Shown: positions 52,101 to 63,449, numbered from the stretch's first letter. The stretch is 64,000 nt of DNA from Toxotes chatareus (GCA_016801885.1 CM028882.1:21593047-21657046), one strand, 5' to 3'. Made by a program: numbers and translations. The notes: a model not told the origin generated them from the sequence alone.

Positions 52101-52848
52101 AAAACCTCACCATGCAAGATAGCTGCAGAGCAGTGGGATGAATACTGTATTTCCACATGCATTTTGATAATATTTACCATTTTTAATTGGGTTTGGGACT
52201 ACTGAATCGAGGCTGGCCGTGCACTATTTTACCAGGAGGATGTAAATGTAACATAAGGATATTGTTGTACTAGTCACAAATATATTAAAATGAAAGCAAA
52301 CTTACAGACTGGATCATCCATTTTCATACTCCAGTGCATACGAATGGAGGCTGGAACTGTGTTTTCGATCAACTGATCGGTCGACTGCGGACGAAAAAAA
52401 GCAAGTTAACAAATAAAAGCGCGAAAAAATATGGCTATGAATACAACATAATATAAACATGTCAACACACATTTCCATGCTGACATTTGGTTTAGTAAAA
52501 AGGAAAGGATGTTTTTGCGCCCAGTTTGCGGGGCGGGTATGGCGGGGTAGTAAATCTTACCTCGAGTCCCAGAGCATCCAGCATTTCTCTCTTCTCCCTC
52601 TCACCTGGACCGATGTGCCTCTCTGCAAAATCATCATGTCTGGGTAATATTCTCTCTATCTGTCTGGAGGAGACGGCTGCAGACGTCCTTAGACCCCGGG
52701 CTGCTGCTGTTGGGGATGTGCCGCTGTGTCGGATCCTGCACTGAAGTTTCCAAACCACGCGGCTCTTGTCACTCAGATGCCTGCACGGTGCGCTGGGATT
52801 CACCGACTTGGCCAAGAAGATCCCCCAGGACTTGGCGCAGCTCTGCAT
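34345..52848 (-). CDS. gldc: Glycine decarboxylase, P-protein of the glycine cleavage system (25 exons)
   Basis: The mitochondrial PLP enzyme decarboxylates glycine and passes aminomethyl to H-protein lipoate. Coding exons, 5' to 3': 52848-52561, 52384-52306, 49369-49234, 48797-48633, 48251-48174, 47882-47735, 47215-47019, 46886-46790, 46542-46437, 46221-46082, 45010-44930, 44768-44671, 43540-43456, 43345-43304, 43179-43037, 42236-42161, 40077-39952, 39517-39368, 38616-38504, 38154-38013, 37030-36919, 36743-36657, 36487-36315, 36201-36121, 34485-34345. All phases agree, giving 1027 aa (human 1020, also 25 exons). The N-terminus is a mitochondrial presequence. LPRHDDFAERHIGPG opens the first GDC-P domain; SAHGTNPASA and NLHKTFCIPHGGGG mark the second, with the PLP lysine at residue 765 (38559-38557). 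The start MQSCAKSWG matches human; an in-frame ATG lies six codons upstream. No damage seen. Confidence 0.97.
34725..34900 (-). repeat. Dispersed teleost repeat, copy c (gldc intron 24)
   Basis: Reverse orientation of the copy a family: GGACTGTAACAATTACTTT, ATTGATTAATCTGTCAATTT, CCCAGAGCCCACAGATATTT and AAAACAGAGAAAAGCAGC, ending before GGCAATCCC. The copy is degraded. Confidence 0.5.
36010..36024. promoter_or_regulatory. CTCF-like motif in the last gldc intron
   Basis: CACCACTAGGGGGCG fits the CTCF core consensus (CCACNAGGGGGCG) closely. Occupancy cannot be judged from sequence, and similar strings occur in fish repeats. Confidence 0.35.
37145..37170. repeat. Poly(A) tract in gldc intron 20
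   Basis: A run of more than 20 A residues on the plus strand within otherwise unremarkable intron sequence (37031-38012). I see no LINE or SINE body attached. Confidence 0.8.
41060..41350 (+). mobile_element. Truncated CR1/Rex-like LINE 3' end (gldc intron 16)
   Basis: An AT-rich 3' UTR ends with TGCAATTTCCCCATAGTGGG, then ACTAAAAAAGG and a (TATCT)n-like tail at 41335-41350. The phrase 'TGCAATTTCC ... GGGACTAATAAAGG' followed by a short microsatellite tail is how many fish CR1/Rex-type LINEs end. No coding sequence remains. The 5' limit is approximate. Confidence 0.55.
42268..42295. repeat. (AC)n microsatellite beside gldc exon 16
   Basis: A pure AC run lies about 35 bases upstream (in the transcript sense) of exon 16. 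A shorter ACACAC lies nearer the exon. On the gldc strand it is a GT run in intron 15 close to the acceptor. Confidence 0.8.
45290..45605 (+). mobile_element. Truncated CR1/Rex-like LINE 3' end (gldc intron 10)
   Basis: Second copy of the same kind as 41060-41350. It has repeated ATCAATGTGCAATA segments, then CTGCTGTTGCTAAATGCAAT, TTCCACTGAGGGACTAATAA and a TTTCTTATCTTTCTTATC tail. No coding sequence. Confidence 0.6.
48137..48165. repeat. (GT)n/(GCGTGT) microsatellite at the donor side of gldc exon 5
   Basis: An interrupted GT run lies within 10-40 bases of the exon 5 donor (48173-48172). On the transcript it reads as CA repeats just inside intron 5, a type of sequence that can bind hnRNP L-like splicing factors; any effect here is speculation. 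Confidence 0.75.
49670..49900 (-). repeat. Dispersed teleost repeat, copy d (gldc intron 2)
   Basis: It opens with AAAGCTGCTATGATTAATAA and CATCAACTG, and contains TTTTGATCACTGACTGTTTG, ACTCATTTTCAAAGGAACTC and TGGTTTCTCA, in the order expected for the family of copies a-c. Strongly degraded. Confidence 0.4.
49960..50640. other. Relatively GC-rich, unexplained block in gldc intron 2
   Basis: Within a 2.9-kb AT-rich intron (49370-52305) this block is distinctly richer in G and C and has few poly-A/T tracts. It has an open frame of 117 codons on the minus strand (50635-50282) that I do not recognise as any protein. It could be an old retrocopy, a conserved enhancer or an antisense exon. A short GTGTGTATGTGTGTGAG tract lies at 50327-50345. 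Confidence 0.3.
50975..51115 (+). repeat. Dispersed teleost repeat, copy e (gldc intron 2)
   Basis: The central part only: TAGAAACTGAATGG, GGGTTTTGGACTGTTGCTTT and GATAAAACAAGACGTCTG match the inner landmarks of copy b. Confidence 0.5.
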
Positions 52849-53220
52849 CTCTATATCACTTTTCAAGACAAGTGTGCAGAAATGGGCGAAGCCTTTTCCT
52901 CCCCTAGCTCAGCAGAGTTTTCCCCCCACCGAAGACTGATGCGATCTCTGCAGGAGACTCTCTGCCAACTCCTTCAAACTGCAGAGTTTATACAACTACA
53001 CAGTTGCACAAGAGCGGACCAATCAGAGCGGAGATGCTGCGTGACGCAGTGACGAGCCCCGGTCAAACAGCTGCTAAACTTTCTCACGTGCCCTCCGTGC
53101 ACCGGCCAAGAGGACAAAACACAGAGGTATCACTCCGGACATATTTCAAGAGCTCAGTTTCAAAGTCCGCCCTGAACACAGGGCCTCGCAGACTTTAATC
53201 GGCGTCAAGGTGTGTTCAGT
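52849..53220 (-). promoter_or_regulatory. gldc: gldc promoter region, CpG-rich
   Basis: The sequence just upstream of the gldc start has abundant CpG and no TATA box at an obvious position. It contains a CACGTG E-box at about 53086-53091 and a GC-rich stretch with GACGCAGTGACG. It lies in the divergent interval to mboat4 (start 54919), but sits close to gldc and is most likely its own promoter. Confidence 0.5.
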
Positions 53221-53399
53221 GATAATGCGTGAGGGTGAAATGTTGCCTGAGAAATGGGACGGAACATTGTGACACCCTGACCTTTTAGGCTTTTAGCCAA
53301 TGGGCAATAAAGTGTCACAGGATGATTAATGAAGTGTGGTGCTTGCTGATTCCTGTTTTTCAAAGAAATGTATCAGATGAAAACATGGACTGATGATGA

Positions 53400-53650
53400 G
53401 TCAGTGGCCCCCCGGACACAAGACCCCCAGACTGAAAGAGACATGAAAGGATGCAGCCCTGTGTTTCCCTTTTTGTTCTGTATGGTTATTTTGCATTCTC
53501 TCTCTGTTTGTTCTGAATCTCTTTCTGGTTGTTCTGTGTCTCTTTCTGACAAGAGGTGTTGTTACTGTCACTTCAAACAGAGGCTCTGGCTCAGGGGCCC
53601 TCTGAGCCCCCTTTGGGCACCTGGGCCCATGCCTGGTTGGACCATTCAGA
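53400..53650 (-). repeat. Dispersed fish repeat with AGAGACACA-type subrepeats
   Basis: On the minus strand the sequence has GAAAGAGACACAGAACAACC, AGAAAGAGATTCAGAACAAA and CAGAGAGAGAATGCAAAATA in loose tandem with a period near 24, preceded by a G/C-rich segment (GGCCCAGGTGCCCAAAGGGG, GCTCAGAGGG). I know this arrangement as a common dispersed fish repeat. The apparent open frames over it are artefacts. Confidence 0.5.
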
Positions 53651-54918
53651 AATTCATCCATGGATCAAAACATACATTGAAATCATTATGTCATCATCAT
53701 CAAGTAAAGAGTACTTGCAGGTGAGCCATGCACACAAAGTTTTTACCTGCCCCTTCCACCCTTTATCTCGATTTTAAAGGTGTAGTGCTACGAATTATGG
53801 CTTATTGCTTCATGAATATAACAGGGATCAAAAAGTCCTCGGCTTCTTTGAAAGGGCACCATCTCCTTGCAGACTTATCAGTTATAGACATCAAAGTCTG
53901 CAGATCTATGAGAGGAAACCTCACTGAGGTAGGTAGGTAGGACCTATGATTGCATCTATTAGGACTCTTTATTTACAGGATAGAATAAACAGGAATTTAC
54001 AGGAAAGGATAAATCTACCCCAAAACCCTGTGGCCTGCAGTAACAGTTTCAGCGTATGCGGATGAAAAGACACTTGCGAAGGGGTGTTAATAACTTAAAA
54101 AGCAGCTTGTGAGGTTGCTTGAGAAATCAGGTCAAGATTGGAGTTCACTGTGCATGTTACTGTCAATGTTACCTGCTTTAATATGGCAAAACAAGTGACA
54201 CAGTAAGACACTGTTAATGTGACAAAACGTGTCTTTGCATAAATAATGTTTTATATCAATATTGTAATGTTGGGTGCATTTATTACCTTCTATGTGCAAG
54301 TCATAGGAGACTGACTCAAGAGTGACTCCTGTTGATTTAAATTTTACTTTATGATGTTAGTCAATTCTCACTAAAGTCTAGAAAAACCGCTTTACTAAAA
54401 TCCAGATTTATTTTCTTGTACTAAAAGAGGATTAAAAAGTGTTAAACCGATTAAACCATCAAAGATCTAATCAGCTTCCAATTACTTCTCACATGCAGTA
54501 AATTCTGCTTGAGTCAGGATTAAACCAAAAGCCTAAAATGTAAAAAGCATACACTGTAAGAATCCCCGCATCAAGACAGTATTATAAAGCAACTCTGATT
54601 GAAAAGAAGTTATTCAAATGACCATATAGATATAAAATATAAAATAAACAGACCTGTTGGTTGCTACAGTTGCTGAAATATGGATTGAGATAAAGCTCGC
54701 CAGTACTGATAATATTAAACAAAAGGCATAATAATAACTATTATCAGTTCTGTTTGACAATGGCAAACAAAAGGATGAGTTTAATGCAAGCCACAGGTGG
54801 AATGGCAAAGACAGTTGTCTGGGTAAATCAAGTATTTCACCTCTTTAATGGGACAATCAGCACCAAACGTCTCCTATCGATGTCTTTGTTCTTGTGATAG
54901 TCAACCTCAAATTCAGAT
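53651..54918. other. Intergenic stretch between gldc and mboat4, nothing certain
   Basis: AT-rich sequence without a recognised exon or repeat. The promoter of mboat4 should lie toward 54800-54918, but I see no convincing core-promoter motif. Confidence 0.4.
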
Positions 54919-57279
54919 ATGGGTTTGATCACCTGGCTGGTGGAACAACATCAGTTTTTAATGCACCAATGTTTTTCACTTCCATTTGCATTTTTGTTTT
55001 ATTTTTTCGCTAAACATGGATATCTGTCCTTGACATGCAGGTATGTAATTACAAATCAGTTGAATTTACTATATTCTAAACTACATTTTGAAAGCAATGT
55101 GCCATGTAATTCATTACTATATTAGAGGGCATTGTCACTCTGGGAGCCTTAATACTCTTGTGGGACACATATTTCAGTCAACCTATTAATTGATATTTAA
55201 TCAGATTAAAATTTTTATTTATTTGATTTATTCTAAACATTTGTTCTTTTTAAATAAATGTCATGTTAAAAATAAACTAATGTGACAGGTCTGAGGACTA
55301 CACACTAAGTAAAAATTTACATTACTGATGAATCTGCAGCAACATTTTCCCAATTAATCATTTGGTCGATAAAACATCAGAAAATAATGAAAAGTGACAT
55401 TTTACAGAGTCTTTGCTGATGGCATCAAATTTTGTGTTGTCCAACCAACAGTCTAAAACCCAGGGATATTCAGTTTACAATGATACAAATGTAAAGTAGA
55501 GGATTAAATATATAAATCCTCACAGTGGAAAAACTGCAACCGGAGCATTTTTAGTATTTTTGCTTATGAAATGGCTTGAACCTTTAATTATCAAAATAGC
55601 TGCTGATCATTTTCTGTTAATCAACTAACCAGTTAATCGACAAATCACTGCAGCTGTAGTTATCAACATGAATTCCTATTTACAGGTACCTGTTTGTTGC
55701 TGTTGGAGGATGCGTCCTGGCAGTTGTCACAATGGGCATCTACAGTGTGCTTCTCTTCGCCTCCACCTTTGTCTTTATTATGCTCGTGACCGCTTTGGAT
55801 CCCGGATATATCCACCCCTGGGTTCTTGGAATCCAGATGTTGTGGCAAACCTTCTGGCACCTGGTTATACAATACAGAGAATACTGCATGCATGAGCCTG
55901 TCACCATCAGGTACTAATCTTAAATTAGTTCATTGGTTTGACACCTTCATGTTTTGCATGAGCACGAAGGTGTCAGTTATGAATAATCAACTTAGCTGTC
56001 TGGGTAATAATTAATGCTTTGAAAGGAAGCCCTAACCCTAACTGTAAGATGCATGGATGGAAAATAATAAAACAACATAGAGACATACAGTTTTCTCTTG
56101 GTAAAATGTTGCCAACTAATATCTTTAAAGAGCATAAGCCTAATGTGATCTCTGGATTACTCACCCTCAGAAAAACAAAACAAACAAAAAAAAAAAAAAG
56201 ATCATCAAATTCAATTATTAAAACATTTGTTGCAAATGTATTTTCTTTTAGAATTAAAAAAAACAATCATATAGAATCACATTTTTACCTCTTGTACTTT
56301 CAGATTGTTTTTGGCAGTGTCCTCTTTGATGCTGCTCACTCAGAGAATCACCTCAGTGTCCATGGACCTCCAGGAGAACCGAGTTATGTTCACATTTGCT
56401 CCTTCATCCAAAAAGAAAGCTTGTGCGACGCTTCTCCCTTTTATCAGCTACGTCCTCAGTTTCACCACACTGCTTGGTGGCCCTTTGTGCTCCTACAGCC
56501 AATTTGTGTCCCTTATGGAAGGAATCACCCTCAACTCTCCACCCAGTCCACTGGGAGCGGTATTCCTAAAGCTGATACAGGTGTTATTGCTGGAGTTGGT
56601 AAGGTTTTGTCTTGTCTATTTTATCAAACAAAACATCTATGACCCCTCTTGTTCTACTGTTCTTTGTGGCGTCCTGTGGGTTTGGGGTCTTGCACTGGTT
56701 TTGAGGATCCAATATTACTCTCACTGGAGGATCAGTGAATGCCTTAATAACGCAGCTGGGTTTCGATTTTGCGAAACTTTACCAGGAGACTCGGGAGACT
56801 GGAGCGGGCTATCTGATGGAGATTTCTGGACCACTGAGGTGTCGAGCCGTGTGTCACAGTTTGCCCGTCGATGGAACGCCACAACAGCTTTGTGGCTCCG
56901 TAGACTGGTTTATATAAGATGCAAACGTTTCCCATTGCTTATGACTTTTGGTTTTTCACTGTGGTGGCATGGTTTGCACTTAGGTCATTTTGTGGGGTTT
57001 TTCACCTGGGCAGCAACAGTGAAAGCAGACTACTATATACACAGGTGCTTGCAACCAAAGCTTTCCTCAACATGGAGGAAGCTGCTATACACTTTTTTAG
57101 GCTGGATAAACACTCAGATGATAATAACTTGTGTTGTTATAGCTGTAGAATTCAGAAATATGTCCGGCCTGAGACTTTTGTGTAGTACATACATAGGTCT
57201 GTTCCCACTTTGTAATACAGTTCTACATATCTTCTTAAAACTAAACATACTAAGGCACAATACTAAGTTAGTCATGTGA
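54919..57279 (+). CDS. mboat4: Ghrelin O-acyltransferase (MBOAT4/GOAT)
   Basis: An ER multipass MBOAT enzyme that octanoylates ghrelin on Ser3. Exons 54919-55040, 55686-55910 and 56304-57279 join in phase with GT-AG introns to 440 aa (human 435). Diagnostic stretches include SLPFAFLF in exon 1, WQTFWHLVIQYREYCMHEP at the end of exon 2, SSLMLLTQRITSVSMD in exon 3 and YYSHW further on. The catalytic Asn is residue 307 (in RRWNATTALWLRR, codon 56875-56877) and the catalytic His is residue 338 (in WWHGLH, codon 56968-56970), the same numbers as in mammalian GOAT. Hydrophobic segments fill most of the protein, as expected. All three exons are open and undamaged. It diverges from gldc and converges on coq2. 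AATAAA at 58042 or 58553 could serve as poly(A) signal. Confidence 0.97.
55325..55665 (-). repeat. Dispersed teleost repeat, copy f (mboat4 intron 1)
   Basis: A nearly full copy: CCCAATTAATCATTTGGTCG, ATAAAACATCAGAAAATAAT, then GTCCAACCAACAGTCTAAAA, CCCAGGGATATTCAGTTTAC, ATTATCAAAATAGCTGCTGA, ACCAGTTAATCGACAAATCA and CTGCAGCTGTAG. It ends about 20 bases before the exon 2 acceptor at 55684-55685. Confidence 0.65.
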
Positions 57280-58583
57280 GAAAACTCCCATATTTGTGAT
57301 ATAATCGCTCCACTACAATATGACAGGCTTGTTCTGTCATTAAAAAATTAATGGCCATGTGTATTGTATTTTTGCATTTCTTTTCTTTGTTGTTGTCATT
57401 CATACGGAAGGAAAAACATCTGAACAGATAGGTAATGAATTATATTACCTCGACCCGATTTCTTTAGATTTCTCCAAATAAGAGCTTGTTATTGAAACAC
57501 CCAAACTGGAAAACCCTCAGGAAATCAGATCCACTCGTCAAACAATGTTCAAATTCAAAAAGATCAGGACACAAATATTATGTATAGCAATCTCTAATAT
57601 GACACAAACTCTCTTCATGCTAAACATAAATTTTAAAAAATGAGCTAGAGATAGACATCAGTGAGAAAATCTGTTTTGAAAAAAATCTTCTTAGAAACTC
57701 ATAAAACTCAAATACTTGGAAGGACGGTGAAAAACAGCTGTTGGATTTTTTCATACCCCACATATTGTATCAAGAATTAACCCCAGGCAAACAGACCAAG
57801 GTGACTGCAAGGTGTTTTGAATTTCTCTGTAAAGTATTTGGTTTCAACCTGTCTACAGAAAGGTTGACTTACATTGGTTCTATAGACCGCACTGGTTGAG
57901 TGTGAAAGTTCCTACCAATCCCTCATATAAAACGAAAGGCAGTTTCTCACAGACAAGCCCAGACAGGGTGACTGTACGCTTCCCGCTTTACATGAAGAGG
58001 CACAGAGCCGGTGTAAACCAGTGACTCATAAAGGAAGTCAAAATAAAGATCTAGATATGTTTTTCAATAATTGGCGGACCAGTGACTTACACTACTTTCA
58101 TCAGGTGAATCAAATGAACCATACTGCTCCCTGGTGGTCAAAAATCATTTAGTGCAGGCTTAACATGCATTTACCAACAATAATAATATGTGTTTAAGTT
58201 TCACCAGTTATTTCACTTGATATTTTAATGTTTCTTTGCTTGTTTTTTTTTCGCATTTATGTGTACAACAACCAATGATCCACAGTTCAACTGGTAATTT
58301 TAAGCACTTGAATACAGACGTTCACTATATGTATGTAAAATGAATTTATTATATAAGTTAATCTCAACATACAGTTGAATGGGGTTCAACAGCTATAAAT
58401 CATAGTTTATGAGCAAAGAAATGTATCCAGTTACTTTACTGTTTGTGTTAAAATCACACAGATTAAAGAACATCTGTTTTTGTCTCATATTGTTTTGTTA
58501 AAATCTCAAAATATACTGTGCAAAAATGTAGTATGTGATGTACCAGAACTGTAATAAAATATGCTGTGCACTGATTATCTCAC
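57280..58583. other. Convergent 3' interval between mboat4 and coq2
   Basis: No gene is seen here. Plus-strand AATAAA hexamers at 58042-58047 and 58553-58558 could end mboat4 transcripts, and the minus-strand AATAAA (TTTATT at 58345-58350) could end coq2. If the distal mboat4 site is used, the two 3' UTRs overlap on opposite strands by about 200 bases. Confidence 0.4.
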
Positions 58584-61500
58584 TTATCTGAATGCATCCT
58601 CATTCTGCAGCAAAGTCTCTCTTCTTTCTTTCCACAAATTTCCAGCAACAATGCCTAAAAATAACAACAGTCCAAGGTTTCTGTTTGAGACAAATTTCTT
58701 CCAGCAGTCCTCCGGTTTATTGATGTCCAAAGTATAAATCTAAATGTGAGAAGAGTAAATATGAGATGTTTGGTTCTGATAATAACCAGGAAGACCAAGA
58801 AAAAAACATAAATGGCTTTGATTTCCACATGTGCATCCCTACTCCACTCAGTTTGCGACAGTTCCATTGTGAAATGAAACCCTTTATGTATCGTAACCAG
58901 GTTTCTTACCTGGTGTGTTAGGTGGATGGCCACTGTGGACAGTACAGCATAGTAAGGGAGAGTTTGTTCAGCATTGACCCCAGCTACAACCAGTCCGGAC
59001 ATCATGGCCACAGTGAAGCCACTCAGCCAAGGTTTGGTTTGCTCCCGGAACCTGAGTGCAGTAGATTTGACTCCTACCTTGACGTCATCTTCCTTATCCT
59101 AGTTATCAAAGATAGAACAGAAGGAGCCTAGTCTCATTCCAAATGATCTTACTTTAACATGTGAGGCATTAAGCCGACGTTCTGCTCCACAGTGACTGAC
59201 GATCCTGAGATCGAAATCATATAAAGTTAAAGGAATAGTTTGCATCTTGAATACCATACCTAATTCAGTAAATCTCATTTACTACATAGACAAATTTAGT
59301 TTTCCTGGCACCATCCTGCTCTTCATTAATTATTTAATATGAATGATTAATCAATAATCTGATTTACATTGTAGTTTATCGTGAAAGCAACATTGATTTT
59401 AAATGTTTAAAACAGCTCAAACTAAGCTGTTGCATTTGGCACCTAAGTTAAAATGTCCTGACAAACACTTTACCTGATGTGCATATATAGTGTCGTATAT
59501 CAACGTCCACATCACTCCTGAGAAATACAGCGGGAGACACACAGACCAATCACAGGAGCCCTTAACAGCGGACCAGCCGAGCAGCGCTCCCCAGTTAAAG
59601 GTGAGACCTAAACAGAAGGACCAGATGAAACATGAGACTATGGTTAGCTCTGATGACAGGACAAAGAACTGACTTGAGATGCACAAAACATGGGATAATC
59701 TTACACAGTATAGTACAGTACAATACCTAACACAAACTGTGGCCAATACGTGATCCTCTTCATCAGTGGGTAGGTGACAACAAGAGATAACGACGCAGCA
59801 CCCAGAGCTATGCTGTGAGGAGCGTTATGGAAACTTTGAGTCATTAAATATAAATAAACACTTAACATTAGGTCAATTTTTGTCTGTATTCAAATTTATA
59901 TTAACACACTGCAAGAAACAAATTTATAGATGGCAACTGGTGTACATTTTGATCTTATTGCCTCACTTATTTTTTTTTTTGGCCTCAGAAAAAAATGGCA
60001 ACATTACCCATTGCCCTCGACTATGGAAGAGCACATACAGTGTTTTTATATCTGACCTACACACTTGGTTATTTGTTCCACCTTACCTTTTTGAAAATAA
60101 ACTTAAATGAACAACTCAGTAGGCAGAACTGATGCCAGCTCTGACTGTCTCTGGGTACCTGTAATAGTTGAGACACAAGAGAACCCCAAGTGCAAGAGAG
60201 AGCTGCCCTCCCAGGAACACTAGTGCCTGCATTCGAGAAATCTCCCCTGAGGCAATGGGTCGAGTGGCTGTCCTGGATACCTGCACAAAAACATGGGATA
60301 AAAGTGAGTTTTAAGGAGCGCTTTAAAAGAGGATACTGAGTTCTCCTGTCTTAGATCCTAAGGTGAGTTCCACAGCTGAAGGGCCTAGACAGCACAAGCC
60401 TCATCATTATATTAGGAATGTGTACTTCTGACTGCATTATAGTAGCAAGGACAGTGTTATTGACTGTGAATGTGTGAGTGATAGCAATGTAGCTACATAC
60501 CATTACCAGCATCTTATTTGGTATTATAGCTCTGTAAATGTTGTACTTATAGTTATCAACATGTATGACTAGAAAGGATTTCTACAAAAGAGAACACTTT
60601 ATTAAAAATGACAGAAAATGAGATTGCTAAGGAAATATCTACCCAACCAAAAAATGGAGCTGACAGGGCAAAGCACAGAATAAGAGACCAAACCATTTGC
60701 ATTACAAAAGCCAGTCTCAGCAAATGACTACATATCTGTTTTGTATACCTTTTGGTCAAAGTCTTTATCCCACATGTCATTGATGGTGCAGCCTGCTCCT
60801 CTCATTAGCAGAGCACCTGTACCAAACAGAGCGAGCATGCCCAGATCTGGGAGGCATCCAGGATCAGCAGCCAGAGCAATGCTCCATGTACACGGGAGGT
60901 ACAACAGCCATGTCCCTACAAAATGTACATTTTGCACATCACTCAAATGCATTAAGCAAGAGACTAGTATCTGTTATGTTTAAACCCAGCTGCAGACAAA
61001 ATCACATCACATCGAACATTGACTAGCTGCACAGAACATGGTAATACAGCTGAAAATCATGCTGGTCTTTTTAATAATTACAGGCCCTGTTTAGTAATAA
61101 AGGGCCATGATGTTTTTATGCTGTTGTTCATTTCACAATTATGTTAAGAGAATTTAAAAAATGCAAATCGAACAAAATTCAACAATGTTCCAAACACAAG
61201 AGAGTTTAGATTAAGTAAAAAGTTCTCTAAGATGCTTGGAATGACCGACCAGCCAAGTACCTTGAAAGACTGTGAGCAAGTAAGGAGAATTAGTGTTGTT
61301 CTGAAGCCAAAGGGTGATCACAGCAAATATTGATTTCATATAGTTTATTTCTTTCTTATATTAAGTGATAAATAAGAACACTTCATGGCAAATAAAATAA
61401 TTTAAGGTGTGATTGTCATTAAAAATGAATGTACAAACCAATAGGTTTGTCGAGCCTCATCAGTCGGAGATATGGCTGGACAGGCGCTGGTGCTGAATTT

Positions 61501-61763
61501 ACAATCGCAGCAGCTGATAAAGTGAATGATCTTCTTCCATAGTGCTGAGTTTCACGTAGTCTGACTGATGGGCGGATTGCACCCTGACTGTAAAACACTC
61601 TTCTTAACATGCTGGAGTCTGAGTGGAGACCATATTTAGTCCTCGGTCCTTCGCTGTGAAGGAAGGAATCTGACAGCGAGTACAGACAGGGGTGGCCGGC
61701 TCCATGGTGGATCCCCCTCAGGGCGTTCACAGTCAGCCGGCTGGTCAGCTTGGCTTGGAGCAT
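58584..61763 (-). CDS. coq2: 4-hydroxybenzoate polyprenyltransferase, mitochondrial (COQ2)
   Basis: A UbiA-family inner-membrane enzyme that attaches the polyprenyl tail to 4-hydroxybenzoate, the first committed step joining ring and tail of ubiquinone. Exons 61763-61439, 60915-60749, 60280-60159, 59812-59727, 59607-59474, 59098-58910 and 58739-58584 join in phase to 392 aa, seven exons. The N-terminal ~90 residues are a poorly conserved mitochondrial presequence; LQPYLRLMRLDKPIG-like sequence starts the catalytic part. The first Asp-rich motif NDMWDKDFD is residues 154-162; the second, YDTIYAHQDKEDD, is residues 271-283. Both bind Mg-diphosphate in this family. KRITYWPQ and LTFNWGALLGW are COQ2-specific landmarks. 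The start is the first ATG of the open exon. No damage was seen. Introns hold no clear genes. Confidence 0.97.
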
Positions 61764-62199
61764 GGTGTTTTGCCGAGGTCAGGCTGACATTATCTGTTTT
61801 TCCCCAGAAAGTGTCACACAAACAGAAACACAGACACACAATGGTTTGACAGTGGCTTTGTCACAGAGGAGGAGTGATTTGCTTGAACGGGCATTCCTTT
61901 TGTGATACACTGAATGAGCTGCACAAAGACTGAGATGTTCGTGTGTCAAAGAGTTGTGCTTCTCTTCGTTGTCAGCCGCAACATTAGATAAATATTATAA
62001 CAGTATGTCCGATTATATTAGCTGTTACCGGTTAAGGCACGATAGCTGGCGAGTCGATAAAATCTCATTGAAAAAGTCACGCTAGTATCATTGCCACGCA
62101 CTTCATACTGCAGGGATAATGAATGTTAGCTACAAACCAACTCTTCAACTGATTTGCATTAACGTTAAACCTTGTAAGTGTAATATAAAGTGTAATGTA

Positions 62200-62340
62200 A
62201 CAATGAGCCAAACTTACATTTTAGGTCGCAGAAGAGAGGGGGGCTTTAAACAGGCGGCTGCCGCGCTACTGTTGTGACTTCCTGTTATTGTGCGCCCGAT
62301 ATTGTTCCGGAGGAAACAGCGTTGGTACTGGGAACCAATG
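62200..62340 (-). promoter_or_regulatory. coq2: Likely coq2 promoter
   Basis: A short GC-rich, CpG-containing block about 450-570 bases upstream of the coq2 start contains two ETS-type sites (ACTTCCTG near 62277 and TTCCGG near 62305) and no TATA box. This pattern is typical of promoters of nuclear genes for mitochondrial proteins. A 5' UTR exon and intron between here and 61763 is therefore likely but not proven. Confidence 0.4.
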
Positions 62341-63049
62341 ACAGAATCCACTTTGACTTTATAAATATTGAATATCAGTTGCTAATTATGCCTCTTAATC
62401 AAATCTTTGCTCTTTAGATCACTGCAGACAATTTGCTCCAGTTGTTGACATGTAAACTTTAGGGGCAAAGTATATATGTTTTTATTTGCGAGTGGCAAAA
62501 TGCAATAATTCGCTCCATGAGGGAGCGCAATTTTTCTTTTTTAAAAAGGGAAATTAATTTCTCTCCCACCAGTTGCAATTTTGGTCATTTTAAGTTTTTT
62601 TCTTTTTTCTTTTTTATTAAGCTGTCCATGTCTTCCACAAGAGGGGACTATAATCAAAGTAGCAAGAAAAAACGGGAAAGGACATTTGAGCGCTCACTTT
62701 TTGATTATACTTGTTTATTATATTTTATATCGCCTGCAACAGTATGAAACATTGTTGGACAAATGAAAAGGATTTTAGAAAAAGAACGAAAAAAGGTTTT
62801 TGCTACTTTAAAATAGTAAAATACCTACAAAGAGAAAGCGAAGTACTTCCTGTCAAATTTGTTTAGGATTTCACAATTAAAGCACCAGTGTGTAATCTTA
62901 AATAAGAAATTCAGCGAGTATGAAATGACACGAATCAACATTATATTACGGATATTAACCGTCTCATGTTATTAGATTATTTGTTAGGGGGGTTGTCTGT
63001 CTGTCTGTCTGTTTTTTTTGTTTGTTTGATTGTAAGATTGACTGGCTGG
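62341..63049. other. AT-rich intergenic stretch, nothing recognised
   Basis: Poly-T/A-rich sequence with a (GTCT)n run at about 62994-63011. No supported gene. Confidence 0.4.
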
Positions 63050-63290
63050 TAAATTAGTGTTTCATCAGTTACCGAACAGTTTCCTCTGGGTCCAATGCAT
63101 TCAGCATTGAACCTTAAATTGTAACTTCAATAATCAATAGTCGACAACCACAATAATCAGAAACTGTTCTGTTCAGCTTGGGCTTCAGGAAGTTGTGTTG
63201 GCCATATTTGACTATATTCTGACATGTTGTGGAGCAGATGATTAATCAGGTAATCAAGAAAATAACTGGCAGATAAATCAATGTTTAAAT
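63050..63290 (+). repeat. Dispersed teleost repeat, copy g
   Basis: Degraded copy: GTTCAGCTTGGGCTTCAGGA, AGTTGTGTTGGCCATATTTG, TCTGACATGTTGTGGAGCAG, ATGATTAATCAGGTAATCAA and AACTGGCAGATAAATCAATG follow the order of the family's second half. Confidence 0.5.
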
Positions 63291-63449
63291 AATATTGTTA
63301 TTTAATTTAAGAATATATCAGATAGAGAAAAAACGTCTGCAGGATGAGTACTTTTAGCCTTTAAGTACATTGTTGTGAACATTTTGAATGAAGGAACATG
63401 CTTGTATTGCAGTGAATTGCTTTGTTTTTTCGGCACAGCTTTTTGAACG

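Noticed and set aside
53368..53777. Overlapping open frames of 60-118 codons upstream of mboat4
   Set aside because: They cover a dispersed fish repeat with AGAGACACA-type subrepeats and show no coding similarity.
54919..55125. Reading exon 1 of mboat4 as a small 68-aa protein
   Set aside because: The homologous region ends at residue 41 precisely at a GTATGT donor, and exon 2 continues the protein in phase.
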